Shown here: in pieces, positions 21,611 through 29,737 of the stretch
Numbering within the stretch: the stretch's first letter is position 1
Layout of the letters: each line of letters opens with the position of its first letter
Assembly (NCBI GenBank): GCA_017415765.1
Contig: JAFQED010000074.1
Location: forward strand, 1-33,378
DNA: 33,378 bases
Direction: 5' to 3'
DNA from: Desulfovibrio sp.
GTDB taxonomy: Bacteria > Desulfobacterota > Desulfovibrionia > Desulfovibrionales > Desulfovibrionaceae
The notes under the pieces: model-generated
Told to the model about the DNA's origin: nothing
The model's database searches: none
Seen by the model: the letters and a program-made list of their open reading frames with translations, nothing else
Program-made: the position numbers and the translations under genes

Positions 21611-23809
21611 TCAACTCCAGATACTTTTGCCCACCGAATAGGCCAGCAGTGAGACGGCATAGGCCAGGGCTGTGTTGAATACTATGGAAAATACCAGCCA
21701 GCGCCATCCCCCGGCTTCGTTCCTGATAACAACGAGAGCAACAAAGCAGGGGGAATAGAGCAGAACAAACAGCATGAGGGAAAGTGCTGTAGCAGGTGAC
21801 CAGCCGGGTTCGGAAGCCAGACGGGCTGCCAGAGGTTCTGACTCTTCGGGGTCAACTTCACCAAGGGAATAAGCTGTCCCCAGGGTAGAAACGATGGCCT
21901 CCTTGGCTGCAATGCCGCTTACAAGAGCCACATCAGTGCGCCAGTCAAAACCTATGGGGCGAGTAAAGGGTTCAAGGGCCAGGCCAATACGCCCGGCTAT
22001 GGAATGGCGCAGACTTGCATCAGCCAGAATGGCCCTGGCTGTGTCCACGTTGGCCTGGACTTCTGTCCGCAGTGTATCCGGGGCATCCGCAGCAAGAGCC
22101 TCCAATGCCGATTCCGCATCTGTGATGGCGGCCTCCAGGGGAGCGGCCTTTTCTGTGTCCAGCTGGGGAAAGGTCATGGATGCCCAAATCAGGATAGAGG
22201 CAGCCAGCAGCACTGTACCGGCCTTTTTGATATACATCCAGCCGCGCTCCCAGCAATGCACCAGCAGACTGACCAGAGTGGGCAGTCTGTAAGGGGGGAG
22301 TTCCATGACAAAGGGTGTGGATTTTCCTCTGATGATGGTAGAGCGCAACAGCCAGGCAACTAGCAGAGCAAAGCTCCAGCCTGCCAGCAGCATCAGCATC
22401 ATGACCGTGGCTTCGTTATCAGGAAAGAACACCCCTGCCAGCAGCAGAAAGACGGGCAGCTTTGCCCCGCAGGGAAAATACGGCAAGGTCAGCAGGGTAG
22501 CGAGTTTTTCTTTGGGGCTGCGCAGGGTACGTGTCGCCATCGCGCCGGGGATGGCGCACCCCCCGGCAATGCCACCCGCAGTAATATAGGCCATGACTGA
22601 ACTGCCATGCAGACCAAACGAACGGAAAATACGGTCAACCATATAAGCGATACGCGCCATATATCCCGTATCTTCCAGAAAGGCGATGAACAGAAACATG
22701 ATGAGAATGAGTGGCACAAAACTCAAGATTCCGCCAAGCCCGTCAATAATGCCGCTCACGATGAGTGACTGCAACAGGCCCGGTGGGATGGCGTCTGTTG
22801 CTATACCGCCCAGCCAGCCAAAAAAGTCTTCTACCCAGCCCTGTGGATAGGCACCCACTTCAAAGGTCAGATAAAATACCATATAGAGCACAGCAAACAT
22901 GATCAGAGGGCCAGAGAAGGCATTGACAAGTACCTTGTCTATCTTGTCGCTGAACGCAAGGCGATCTCTCCCGTCCTCCTGTGTCATGACGCCGTCTTTG
23001 AGCAGACCGCGCACGAAGCCATGACGATAATCAGAGATAACAGCTTCGGGGCTGGTCTTGAGCGTCTTCTGGATATGCCCGGCAACAGTATGACAACTGA
23101 CTGCCAGACGTTCTGCCAGTGTGCTATCGACCTTTCGTACTTCGGCAAGCACATCGGCATCCCCTTCAAGAATTTTCAGGGCCAGCCAGCGTGCAGGATA
23201 TTTATGCGTTGCGACTCCTGCTTTTTCTATTTGCACCTGCATATCGGCAAGTACAGGGTCAATATCCGAACCATAGGAGATGGTCAGACCTTCTTTTTCT
23301 CTGTTTTTTTCCACTGCCAGGGCTGCGCTCAAAGCCTCGGCAAGTCCCGTGCCGTTGCGTGCCACTGTCTCCACCACAGGCACACCAAGCCGCTGCCCGA
23401 GTTCATGCCTGTCTATACGTATCCCGGCGGCGCGGGCTTCATCTATCATGTTGAGAGCCAGCACCAGAGGCTGTCCCATCTCAAGCAGCTGAACTGTAAG
23501 ATACAGGCTGCGCTCCAATGCAGAAGCATCCAGCATATTGATGACAGCCTGCGGCGGACGCTCGGCCAGCTCCCGACGGACAACCAGCTCTTCTTCAGAA
23601 TAGGCCGTCAGCGAATATGTGCCTGGCAGATCCACAATATGTACAGTGCTGCCTTCATGGTGTGCTGTGCCTTCTTTGCGTTCAACAGTAACGCCGGGGT
23701 AGTTGCCAACCCTTTGCCGCGCCCCGGTATAGACGTTGAAAGCAGTAGTCTTGCCAGAATTTGGATTCCCCGCCAGTGCAATATACGGCTGCATGGATGT
23801 TTCGGACAC
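21611..23809 (-). CDS. feoB: Ferrous iron transport protein B
   Basis: FeoB is the inner-membrane Fe(II) transporter with an N-terminal G domain. Visible are the G1 loop GNPNSGKTT, the effector region QRVGNYPGVTVERKEG, the G3 motif DLPGTYSL, and the G4 motif LNMIDE. The membrane part has two Gate-type segments (LSFVPLILIMFLFIAFLED and GGCAIPGAMATRTL, then LPYFPCGAKLPVF) and several later hydrophobic helices. The predicted 732 aa fits the family. I chose GTG 23809: it lies 1 nt after the feoA stop and 6 nt after a GGAGG inside feoA. ATG 23794 is an alternative. A frame to 23974 only runs through feoA. It is coupled to feoA. Confidence 0.95.
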   Translation of the reverse strand: MSETSMQPYIALAGNPNSGKTTAFNVYTGARQRVGNYPGVTVERKEGTAHHEGSTVHIVDLPGTYSLTAYSEEELVVRRELAERPPQAVINMLDASALERSLYLTVQLLEMGQPLVLALNMIDEARAAGIRIDRHELGQRLGVPVVETVARNGTGLAEALSAALAVEKNREKEGLTISYGSDIDPVLADMQVQIEKAGVATHKYPARWLALKILEGDADVLAEVRKVDSTLAERLAVSCHTVAGHIQKTLKTSPEAVISDYRHGFVRGLLKDGVMTQEDGRDRLAFSDKIDKVLVNAFSGPLIMFAVLYMVFYLTFEVGAYPQGWVEDFFGWLGGIATDAIPPGLLQSLIVSGIIDGLGGILSFVPLILIMFLFIAFLEDTGYMARIAYMVDRIFRSFGLHGSSVMAYITAGGIAGGCAIPGAMATRTLRSPKEKLATLLTLPYFPCGAKLPVFLLLAGVFFPDNEATVMMLMLLAGWSFALLVAWLLRSTIIRGKSTPFVMELPPYRLPTLVSLLVHCWERGWMYIKKAGTVLLAASILIWASMTFPQLDTEKAAPLEAAITDAESALEALAADAPDTLRTEVQANVDTARAILADASLRHSIAGRIGLALEPFTRPIGFDWRTDVALVSGIAAKEAIVSTLGTAYSLGEVDPEESEPLAARLASEPGWSPATALSLMLFVLLYSPCFVALVVIRNEAGGWRWLVFSIVFNTALAYAVSLLAYSVGKSIWS

Positions 23810-23810
23810 G

Positions 23811-24053
23811 TTAGACCTCCACAGAAATATAGTCGGCTTCACTGTTGCGCAGCGCAAGTGTAATACCAAGCAGCCGCAGTGCCACAGGATCACGCAGCGG
23901 GGCCTGACCAATGACTTCAATATCTGTCCCAGGGATAAGGCCCATGTCACGCATACGACGGCCAAGGTCTCCATCTATATTCACGGATACGATACGGCCT
24001 TTCTGACCAACCTGCATTTCCCTCAAGCCGATAATTTGTTTCGCTTCCTGCAT
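23811..24053 (-). CDS. feoA: Ferrous iron transport protein A
   Basis: This 80-aa small SH3-like protein is needed for FeoB activity, probably by contact with its cytoplasmic part. It shows LREMQVGQKGRIVSV, then GDLGRRMRDMGLIPGTDIEV, the core FeoA signature, and VALRLLGITLALRNSEA. The start follows a GAGAAGGGG. The C-terminus (YISVEV) contains the feoB ribosome binding site in its DNA. The Fe(II) uptake operon lies in the same direction as csoR and the ATPase. Confidence 0.93.
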   Translation of the reverse strand: MQEAKQIIGLREMQVGQKGRIVSVNIDGDLGRRMRDMGLIPGTDIEVIGQAPLRDPVALRLLGITLALRNSEADYISVEV

Positions 24054-24157
24054 CCCCTTCTCCTGAGTTGACTGACAAGTGACGTCTCCGTGCAGTTTTC
24101 ATGGCATCGGTGGCAGCCCAGATACCCTACACCCCTATACCGTAGCAGGATAAAAAA

Positions 24158-24177
24158 TGAAAATCAATATCTATTTC
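24158..24177. promoter_or_regulatory. Fur-box-like sequence upstream of feoA
   Basis: The AT-rich stretch TGAAAATCA...CTATTTC at 24158-24177 resembles Fur sites (TGAAAATnATTTTCA types) in spacing and base composition. It lies about 105 bp upstream of the feoA start. Iron-dependent Fur control of feoAB is common; here the match is partial and untested. The 24054-24157 stretch otherwise shows nothing clear. Confidence 0.3.
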
Positions 24178-24215
24178 TTTTCGATTGTACACAATTTTCA
24201 GTACGCTATACACGC

Positions 24216-24242
24216 AAAAAAGGCGGGAGAGCCCGCCTTTTT
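24216..24242. terminator. Bidirectional intrinsic terminator
   Basis: GGCGGG (24222-24227), loop AGAG and CCCGCC (24232-24237) are flanked by six A on the left and five T on the right. It works in both orientations and separates ftsY from feoA. A minus-strand GTG-started frame at 24127-24336, with a signal-peptide-like N-terminus, runs straight through it and I do not call it. The rest of 24054-24503 holds no convincing gene. Confidence 0.8.
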
Positions 24243-24427
24243 GTCCGTATCCAGTCTGTGTATTAACGCCAGCAGTCTTTTCTGCCGCGAGGGCCACGCT
24301 CGGAATCAGGGTCGAACCCCATACCACGATACCCACGCCCTCATGCCGATATTTTTAAGATATTGAAATGCAAAATAAAAATGGCAGATTGTAAAACCAA
24401 GTATCTCTTCTGCTGCAAAGCAAACAG

Positions 24428-24453
24428 GTAAACCCTGGTAAGCCAGGGCTTAC
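24428..24453 (-). terminator. Hairpin downstream of ftsY
   Basis: GTAAACCCTGG (24428-24438) and CCAGGGCTTAC (24443-24453) pair with a single A-C mismatch. On the minus strand CTGTTTGCTTTG follows; the T content is low. It is about 50 bp past the ftsY stop. Confidence 0.4.
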
Positions 24454-24503
24454 CCATGTTCGAGTATTCCATCCAGGCAAAAAGCCCGGTGAGGAGCAAG
24501 GGG

Positions 24504-26057
24504 CTATGCCCGTGCCCCGGTATCTTCCGCTGCTGCCTGGCCCAGCAGGGCACGTGCGTAGTCCTCCCCGTTGAAGGGGCGCAAGTCCTCCATTTTTTCA
24601 CCAAGCCCCACATAGGTGATGGGCAGGGAGTGCTGCATGGCCACGGCAATGGCCACGCCCCCCTTGGCAGTACCGTCCAGCTTGGTCAGGATAAGCTCAT
24701 CCACGCCAGCGGCTTCCTTAAACAGTTTGGTCTGTGAAAGCGCGTTCTGCCCGGTAGTCGCATCCAGCACAAGAATACTGCGGTGCGGCGCACCGGGGTG
24801 CTTTTTGCCCAGCACCTGACGGATCTTACCCAGCTCTTCCATCAGGTTGACCTTGGTTTGCAGACGGCCTGCCGTGTCCACCAGCAAAAGATCCACATCC
24901 TCTCTGACGGCCCGTTCCACAGCCTCATAGGCAACGGCTGCCGGATCAGATCCGGCGGTGCGAGCATGAAAAAGCGCGCCGACCCGCTCTGCCCAAACCT
25001 GCAACTGTTCAATGGCTGCCGCGCGGAAGGTGTCTGCTGCGGCTATCATCACCGTCTTGCCCTGCATTCTGGCCCGGTGGGCCAACTTGGCAATGGTGGT
25101 GGTTTTGCCCACACCGTTGACACCAATAAACAACACCACTTCAGGGCGGTTGACCGCCACAATACGCGGCGGCATACGGAAGATCTCTTCCAGTTCGGCC
25201 ATGAGCAAGCCACGCACCTCATCTGCCCGCTGCGCCCCGGCCTTGCGGGCACGCTCGCGCAGCCGCTGTACCAGCTCCAGCGCAGGTTCGTAGCCCAAAT
25301 CTGCCATAATAAAGAGTTCTTCCAACTCTTCCCAGAAGCTCTCGTCAAGTTCGCCATGCCCGGCAAAAAGGGCATCCAGTCCACGCGAAAGCTGCTCCCG
25401 CGTGCGGGAGAGACCTTCGCTGATTTTGAGGAAGAGCCGACTGCGCTCGTCTTCCTCGTCTTCCAGTTCAAGGGCCAGGGCCAGACGATACTGCAATTCG
25501 GAACGGAATTCTTCCACATACACGTATTCCATCCGGCCCAGCCAGTCGCGGAAGTCCGCCACAAAGGCATCCACTTCGGCTGGCGGGGCCTCCAGGGATC
25601 GCAGCAAGAAGGCAAGACGCTGCCAAAGCAGATCCCCGGCCTGCTCCACCCCTTCCAGCACAATGCCAAGCCAGACGGAAAGCCGTGGTTCAGCCTCACG
25701 CAGGCGCAGGAGCAAGGCTGCCTCCTCCGCGTTGGCAGGGCCATGGGCAATGGCAGCGGGTGGGGTAGGCGATGCTGGTACAGCCAGCTCTTCCTGCTCC
25801 GACTCTGCGTGCAGGGCTGGTGCGGCGTCCACCCTTGCAGCACTCTCGGCAGTGTCCTCCGAGGCGTTTTCTGCCGGGGACACATCAGCAGCAGGTTCTG
25901 CCGCGATCTCTGCGGCAGCTTCGGCAGCGACCTCAGCCACGATCTCAGGGGCAGTATCGGGGGCAGCCTCCGGCACAAGCTTTTCCGGATCAGGAGGAGC
26001 GGCCTTCGGCTTGGGCTGGCCGCCAAACATTCGCTTTACTGCAGAAAAAAAGCCCAT
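24504..26057 (-). CDS. ftsY: Signal recognition particle receptor FtsY
   Basis: FtsY docks SRP-ribosome complexes at the membrane by GTP hydrolysis. The 517-aa protein has an N-terminal region of about 200 residues rich in Ala, Glu and Pro. A helical N domain follows (FLKISEGLSRTREQLSRGLD), then the G domain: GVNGVGKTTTIAKLA (P-loop, near residue 315), AADTFRAAAIEQLQVW, VDTAGRLQTKVNLMEEL, LDATTGQNAL, TKLDGTAKGG, and GLGEKMEDLRPF. ATG 26057 is preferred over GTG 26060 by the distance to AAAGGAG. The acidic extension is typical but variable. It ends the queF-murJ-ftsY-oriented series. Confidence 0.96.
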   Translation of the reverse strand: MGFFSAVKRMFGGQPKPKAAPPDPEKLVPEAAPDTAPEIVAEVAAEAAAEIAAEPAADVSPAENASEDTAESAARVDAAPALHAESEQEELAVPASPTPPAAIAHGPANAEEAALLLRLREAEPRLSVWLGIVLEGVEQAGDLLWQRLAFLLRSLEAPPAEVDAFVADFRDWLGRMEYVYVEEFRSELQYRLALALELEDEEDERSRLFLKISEGLSRTREQLSRGLDALFAGHGELDESFWEELEELFIMADLGYEPALELVQRLRERARKAGAQRADEVRGLLMAELEEIFRMPPRIVAVNRPEVVLFIGVNGVGKTTTIAKLAHRARMQGKTVMIAAADTFRAAAIEQLQVWAERVGALFHARTAGSDPAAVAYEAVERAVREDVDLLLVDTAGRLQTKVNLMEELGKIRQVLGKKHPGAPHRSILVLDATTGQNALSQTKLFKEAAGVDELILTKLDGTAKGGVAIAVAMQHSLPITYVGLGEKMEDLRPFNGEDYARALLGQAAAEDTGARA

Positions 26058-26067
26058 CACAACTCCT

Positions 26068-26625
26068 TTATGGCTTCGGGCCTACCCCGGCCTGGGGACG
26101 CCAGCACTGGCAACAGGCTAACAACGCGCTCAGGCAAAGGGCGAACACCCCCCCGCGCCACAGTTCGCGCCGTGCGGCCCGTGTCAATTCTTCATGGCTG
26201 CTGCGGGCAGAAAGATGCACTTCCACCATGCCCACATGCCGACCTTCCATCAGCAGCGGACTGACCGCGCTGACGGTTCCTTCCGTAAATTCATCGTCCC
26301 AGGGGACAAGCTCCCACTGAAAATTGCGCCGCTCTCCTGCCAGCATACCTTCCAGCCCATCCACCCGGATGGCGTAAAGGCTTTCATCCTCAAGGGCAGC
26401 CAGTACGATGCCGTGAGCTGCAAGAGCATCCTGCTCCCAGGCGGGCAGTGTCAGCATGGCCGCCAACTGTGCAGCCATACGTCCGGCATCGCCCAACTGG
26501 CGTTCCGCCACCTCATGGCGTTGTACCTCAAGGCTCCACAGTGCAGACAGGACGATGCACAGCAAGCCGACTCCCCACACCACAAGGGGCAGACGACGTT
26601 GCCAATACTCAGACAGTGGGATCAT
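26068..26625 (-). CDS. Two-span membrane protein of unknown function between murJ and ftsY
   Basis: This 185-aa protein has one hydrophobic helix near the N-terminus (LPLVVWGVGLLCIVLSALW, about residues 12-30) and another near the C-terminus (GGVFALCLSALLACCQCW). The section between is about 120 residues, with QLGDAGRMAAQLAAMLTLP and LEDESLYAIRVDG, and looks like a periplasmic sensor-type (double-Cache/CHASE-like) loop. I do not recognise a family. It overlaps the murJ 3' end by 17 nt and ends 10 bp before ftsY. An AAGGAAAAA upstream of the ATG may serve as ribosome binding site. Function unknown; the position suggests an envelope role. Confidence 0.75.
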   Translation of the reverse strand: MIPLSEYWQRRLPLVVWGVGLLCIVLSALWSLEVQRHEVAERQLGDAGRMAAQLAAMLTLPAWEQDALAAHGIVLAALEDESLYAIRVDGLEGMLAGERRNFQWELVPWDDEFTEGTVSAVSPLLMEGRHVGMVEVHLSARSSHEELTRAARRELWRGGVFALCLSALLACCQCWRPQAGVGPKP

Positions 26626-28294
26626 GACGCTTTTTCCTTGACTCTAAGGCTTGCAAAACGCTGCGCACCTCGTCCTGTCCCCAGAGATACAGGGCTAGTC
26701 CCCATGCTGCAAGCCCGGCCAGCAAGCCCAGGATCAGTGGCAACCAGGGCCACCCGGCAGCGGGACACAAACCGACAGGCACTACGGCAGACAGCCCGGC
26801 GGCCGATGCGGCCAGGATCTGCCGTACAAGGCTGTAGCCCTGCACCAGCCCAGCATCCTGTTTACCGTCCTGCCCGCTGTGCATCATGCCATGATGCAGC
26901 CCACGCCGCACGGCACGGGCCAGCAGCCAGGTCTGACACCATGCCCCAAGGCTGACGCCCAGGGCCGGGGCCATGCCTACCACATCAGCACCAAAGCACT
27001 GAGGGCCAGGCCAGTGCCCTAAAATCCAGCCAGCCACAAGAGCCGCCACCACCGCCCAGAGCGTACTCAACCCTGTGGCCCTGACCAGCCCCAGGGCATT
27101 GCAGGCCGCCAGCAGACAACGCGTACAGGCAAAGGCGGGCAAACCGGGGATACCGGCCCACAGCGCAAGGGTCGTTGCTCGAACCGCCCCCTGATCAAAA
27201 GCCCCGTGCTGCAAAAGGGCCGCTACCAGCGGTGGGGCCACGGCCGCAAGTCCGGCAGACGCTGGCAAGGCCAGCAACAAACTCCAGCGCAGGGCCTGTG
27301 CCAGTTGTTCGGCAAAGGTCGTGTATCGCCCTCGTACGGCCAACTCGCTCAAGGTCGGCAAACTGGCCATACCAAGGCAGACGCCCACCAGGCCCAGTGG
27401 CAGTTCCAGCAGCCGCTCCGCATAATACAGGGCAGCCACGCGCCCTTCTCCCAGCCCGGAGGCCAGCATCATGGCCGCCAGCATGGACAGTTGCGGGGCG
27501 GCAGCCCCGGCCACACCAGCCGGTAACTGGCGGATGCCGCGCCAGGCCATGCCTCCCCAGCCCGATGGGTCAGGGCAAACAGCACGGGCAGGATCTGCCT
27601 TGGGCCATAGCCGCCACACCCCCCACCACTGGACGCAGCACTGGGCCAGCCCCCCGCACAACATCCCCCAGGCCAGGGACACGGCGGGATTGAAGCCGCC
27701 CCAAAACGCGGCCGCCGTAAAGGCCAACATGACCACATTAAAAATGCTCGGGGAAAGGGCAGGCAGCCCAAACACCCGACTGCTGTGCAGCACGGCCATG
27801 CCCACGGCTGCCATCACTGCGGCTGGCAGATAGGGCAGACAAATATAGAGCAGCCCTGTCACTCTTTCCAGTTCCGGCCCACTGAAGCCCGGTGTCAGCA
27901 GGGCCGCCAGCCACGGCGCAGCCCAAAGCCCCAGCAGGGTCAACCCCAGCAGCATCCCTCCCAGCCGTACTGCCAGCGCAGCCGTCAGCGCAGCCATACC
28001 GGGGCTGAGCCTGCCTGTCGCTTCCTCCACAGGCGCATGATGGCGCAGCAAAGCCGCTGTCATGGTCATGGACAACGAGCCTTCACCCAGCAGCCGCCGC
28101 AGGGCATGGGGCAGGCGCATGGCTGCCACAAGAGCATCTGCCAGCAGACCGCCCCCCAACAGCCATGCCATGCCCATGTCTCGCGCAAGGCCCAGCAGAC
28201 GTGAAAGCAGGGTATAGCCACCCAGCATGGTGGCTGTGCGCAGAATGCCCCCACTGGCAGGGGCGGCAGAGCGAGACAGGCGGCGCGGCATCAT
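26609..28294 (-). CDS. murJ: Lipid II flippase MurJ (MviN family)
   Basis: MurJ flips lipid II across the inner membrane for peptidoglycan synthesis. The MOP-superfamily protein of about 561 aa has roughly 14 hydrophobic helices. Typical MurJ sequence is seen at the N-terminus (TMLGGYTLLSRLLGLARDM, then LLADALVAAMRLPHALRRLL, GEGSLSMTMTA). The frame can start at GTG 28306, ATG 28294 or ATG 28291; GGTGGG just before the ATGs favours 28291-28294. It follows queF by less than 20 bp, so they probably share a transcript, and its end overlaps the next gene. Confidence 0.93.
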   Translation of the reverse strand: MMPRRLSRSAAPASGGILRTATMLGGYTLLSRLLGLARDMGMAWLLGGGLLADALVAAMRLPHALRRLLGEGSLSMTMTAALLRHHAPVEEATGRLSPGMAALTAALAVRLGGMLLGLTLLGLWAAPWLAALLTPGFSGPELERVTGLLYICLPYLPAAVMAAVGMAVLHSSRVFGLPALSPSIFNVVMLAFTAAAFWGGFNPAVSLAWGMLCGGLAQCCVQWWGVWRLWPKADPARAVCPDPSGWGGMAWRGIRQLPAGVAGAAAPQLSMLAAMMLASGLGEGRVAALYYAERLLELPLGLVGVCLGMASLPTLSELAVRGRYTTFAEQLAQALRWSLLLALPASAGLAAVAPPLVAALLQHGAFDQGAVRATTLALWAGIPGLPAFACTRCLLAACNALGLVRATGLSTLWAVVAALVAGWILGHWPGPQCFGADVVGMAPALGVSLGAWCQTWLLARAVRRGLHHGMMHSGQDGKQDAGLVQGYSLVRQILAASAAGLSAVVPVGLCPAAGWPWLPLILGLLAGLAAWGLALYLWGQDEVRSVLQALESRKKRHDPTV

Positions 28295-28308
28295 CCCACC
28301 AGACACCG

Positions 28309-28812
28309 TCAGGGGCGGTGCGGGGCCACCTCACTGCGCCATGCCCGCACAGCCTCGCGCACGGCGGCATCCTGTTCGGGCGGCATGGACTTGAACTCCT
28401 CGGCAAAAACATGGATACGCGTACCCCCCCTCGGGACAAACAAACCCTTGACCCGACACCAGCAGGGAGACAAGAGAGCGCACACATCCTCCAGCACCGT
28501 ATTGGTGATGGTCTCCATAAAGGACTGATGGTTGCGGAAGGCAAACATATAGAGCTTGAAGCTCTTGGACTCCACACAGAGCTTGTCCGGCACATATTCC
28601 AGACTGATGACACCAAAATCGGGCTGCCCTGTCACCGGGCAGAGTGAGGTAAATTCAGGAAAGCTGATGCTGATGACATAGGGCCGATGCGGATAGCAGT
28701 TGGGGAAGGACTCCAGCAGACCGACAGCGGGCCCGCTTTGGGGCGCGGGCAGCCGCCCCGTACCGAGTAGACGCAGCTCGTCGGTCTGATCCTGACTGCG
28801 GGTAGATGTCAT
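28309..28812 (-). CDS. queF: NADPH-dependent 7-cyano-7-deazaguanine reductase QueF
   Basis: The enzyme reduces preQ0 to preQ1 in the queuosine pathway. The 167-aa length suits the short single-domain QueF. It has FTSLCPVTGQPDFG with the catalytic Cys that forms the thioimide, and the QueF signature ESKSFKLYMFAFRNHQSF. A longer frame from 28848 exists; ATG 28812 is supported by AAGGAG at 7 nt. A small hairpin lies just upstream. Other queuosine genes are not in the window. Confidence 0.95.
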   Translation of the reverse strand: MTSTRSQDQTDELRLLGTGRLPAPQSGPAVGLLESFPNCYPHRPYVISISFPEFTSLCPVTGQPDFGVISLEYVPDKLCVESKSFKLYMFAFRNHQSFMETITNTVLEDVCALLSPCWCRVKGLFVPRGGTRIHVFAEEFKSMPPEQDAAVREAVRAWRSEVAPHRP

Positions 28813-28828
28813 GCAATACTCCTTGGAT

Positions 28829-28848
28829 ATGGGTGACTTGTAACCCAT
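28829..28848 (-). promoter_or_regulatory. Hairpin in the queF leader
   Basis: ATGGGT (28829-28834) and ACCCAT (28843-28848) pair around an 8-nt loop, just upstream of the queF ribosome binding site. It could act on translation. No preQ1 riboswitch consensus is visible in the short 28813-28913 leader. Confidence 0.3.
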
Positions 28849-28913
28849 TGCGCTTGTGGCTACAATAGCTGCTTTGGAGATGGCCGTGCGTCACCGGCCA
28901 GAAGGGAGTCTGC

Positions 28914-29735
28914 ATGTCATATCTGCTGCATCTGCGCCCCTGCCAGGTGGGCGAAAGCCTTTTGCTGCTGCCAGCCCCGCCCGGTATCGTCCCCGACCAC
29001 AGGGCAGGAGGGACAGACGGGCTTGGGGGCAGCCACTGGCTGCTGGCCCCCACGCCGGAACAACGCCGCACACTGGCCACCCTGCCCGTGGGCACAGACT
29101 TTTGTGATGTCAACGGGCAGCCCAGCTTCAAACTGACGGGGCAACTGCGGCTGCCATCCCCCGGCCATGCCCTTGCCTGCCCCCTGCTGACTGCCCTTCT
29201 CCCCTGTGCAGGGGGTAAGGCTGCCTTCAGCACACGCAAAGAGGGTCGCTCCCTGGCCTGGGTCACGCTTTCCGACAAGGGATCTCTTGGCCAGCGAGAA
29301 GACCAGAGCGGCCCGGCCATCGAGGCACTGCTGGCCCGGCATCTGCCACTCTGCCACAGCCAGGGCTTTCTTTTGCCGGACGAGGCAGACGCCCTGCGCG
29401 CCCTGCTGACCGATCTGGCCCTGTGTCAGGGCTTTGACCTTATCTGCACCACGGGCGGCACGGGGCTCTCCCCGCGCGATATTGCCCCGCAGGTCACGGC
29501 GTCCGTACTTGACCTGCCCCTGCCCGGCTTCAGCCAGGCCATGATGGCAGCCAGCCTCAAGGCAACACCACACGCCGCCATCTCACGCGCCGTGGCCGGT
29601 ACGCTGGGCCGGAGCATCATCATCAACCTGCCAGGCAGCAAGCGCGGCGCAACGGAAAATCTGGCCGCCGTCCTGCCAGCCCTGTCCCACGCCCTGGACA
29701 AACTGCACGGCGATCCAGCCGACTGCGGAGGCTAA
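28914..29735 (+). CDS. mog: MogA/MoaB-type molybdopterin adenylyltransferase with extra N-terminal domain
   Basis: The C-terminal 165 or so residues are a MoCF-biosynthesis domain: WVTLSDKGSLGQREDQSG, then ICTTGGTGLSPRDIAP, and INLPGSKRGATENLAAVL. It adenylylates molybdopterin before metal insertion. Before it is an N-terminal section of about 110 residues (MSYLLHLRPCQVGESLLLL..., several Pro/Leu/Gly stretches) that is not a part of the usual 170-aa Mog and that I do not recognise. GGGAG precedes the ATG. It is divergent from queF and 2 bp ahead of the next gene. Tungsten or molybdenum cofactor is needed by the formate dehydrogenases of such bacteria (inference). Confidence 0.85.
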   Translation: MSYLLHLRPCQVGESLLLLPAPPGIVPDHRAGGTDGLGGSHWLLAPTPEQRRTLATLPVGTDFCDVNGQPSFKLTGQLRLPSPGHALACPLLTALLPCAGGKAAFSTRKEGRSLAWVTLSDKGSLGQREDQSGPAIEALLARHLPLCHSQGFLLPDEADALRALLTDLALCQGFDLICTTGGTGLSPRDIAPQVTASVLDLPLPGFSQAMMAASLKATPHAAISRAVAGTLGRSIIINLPGSKRGATENLAAVLPALSHALDKLHGDPADCGG

Positions 29736-29737
29736 GC

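Noticed and set aside
24290-24350. tRNA-like sequence with GGTTCGA on the minus strand
   Set aside because: A T-loop-like string occurs, but no acceptor, D or anticodon stems can be formed.
24783-26264. 493-codon plus ORF opposite ftsY
   Set aside because: Antisense shadow of FtsY, which has all GTPase motifs.
28813-28913. preQ1 riboswitch before queF
   Set aside because: The leader is short and lacks the preQ1 class consensus; only a simple hairpin is present.
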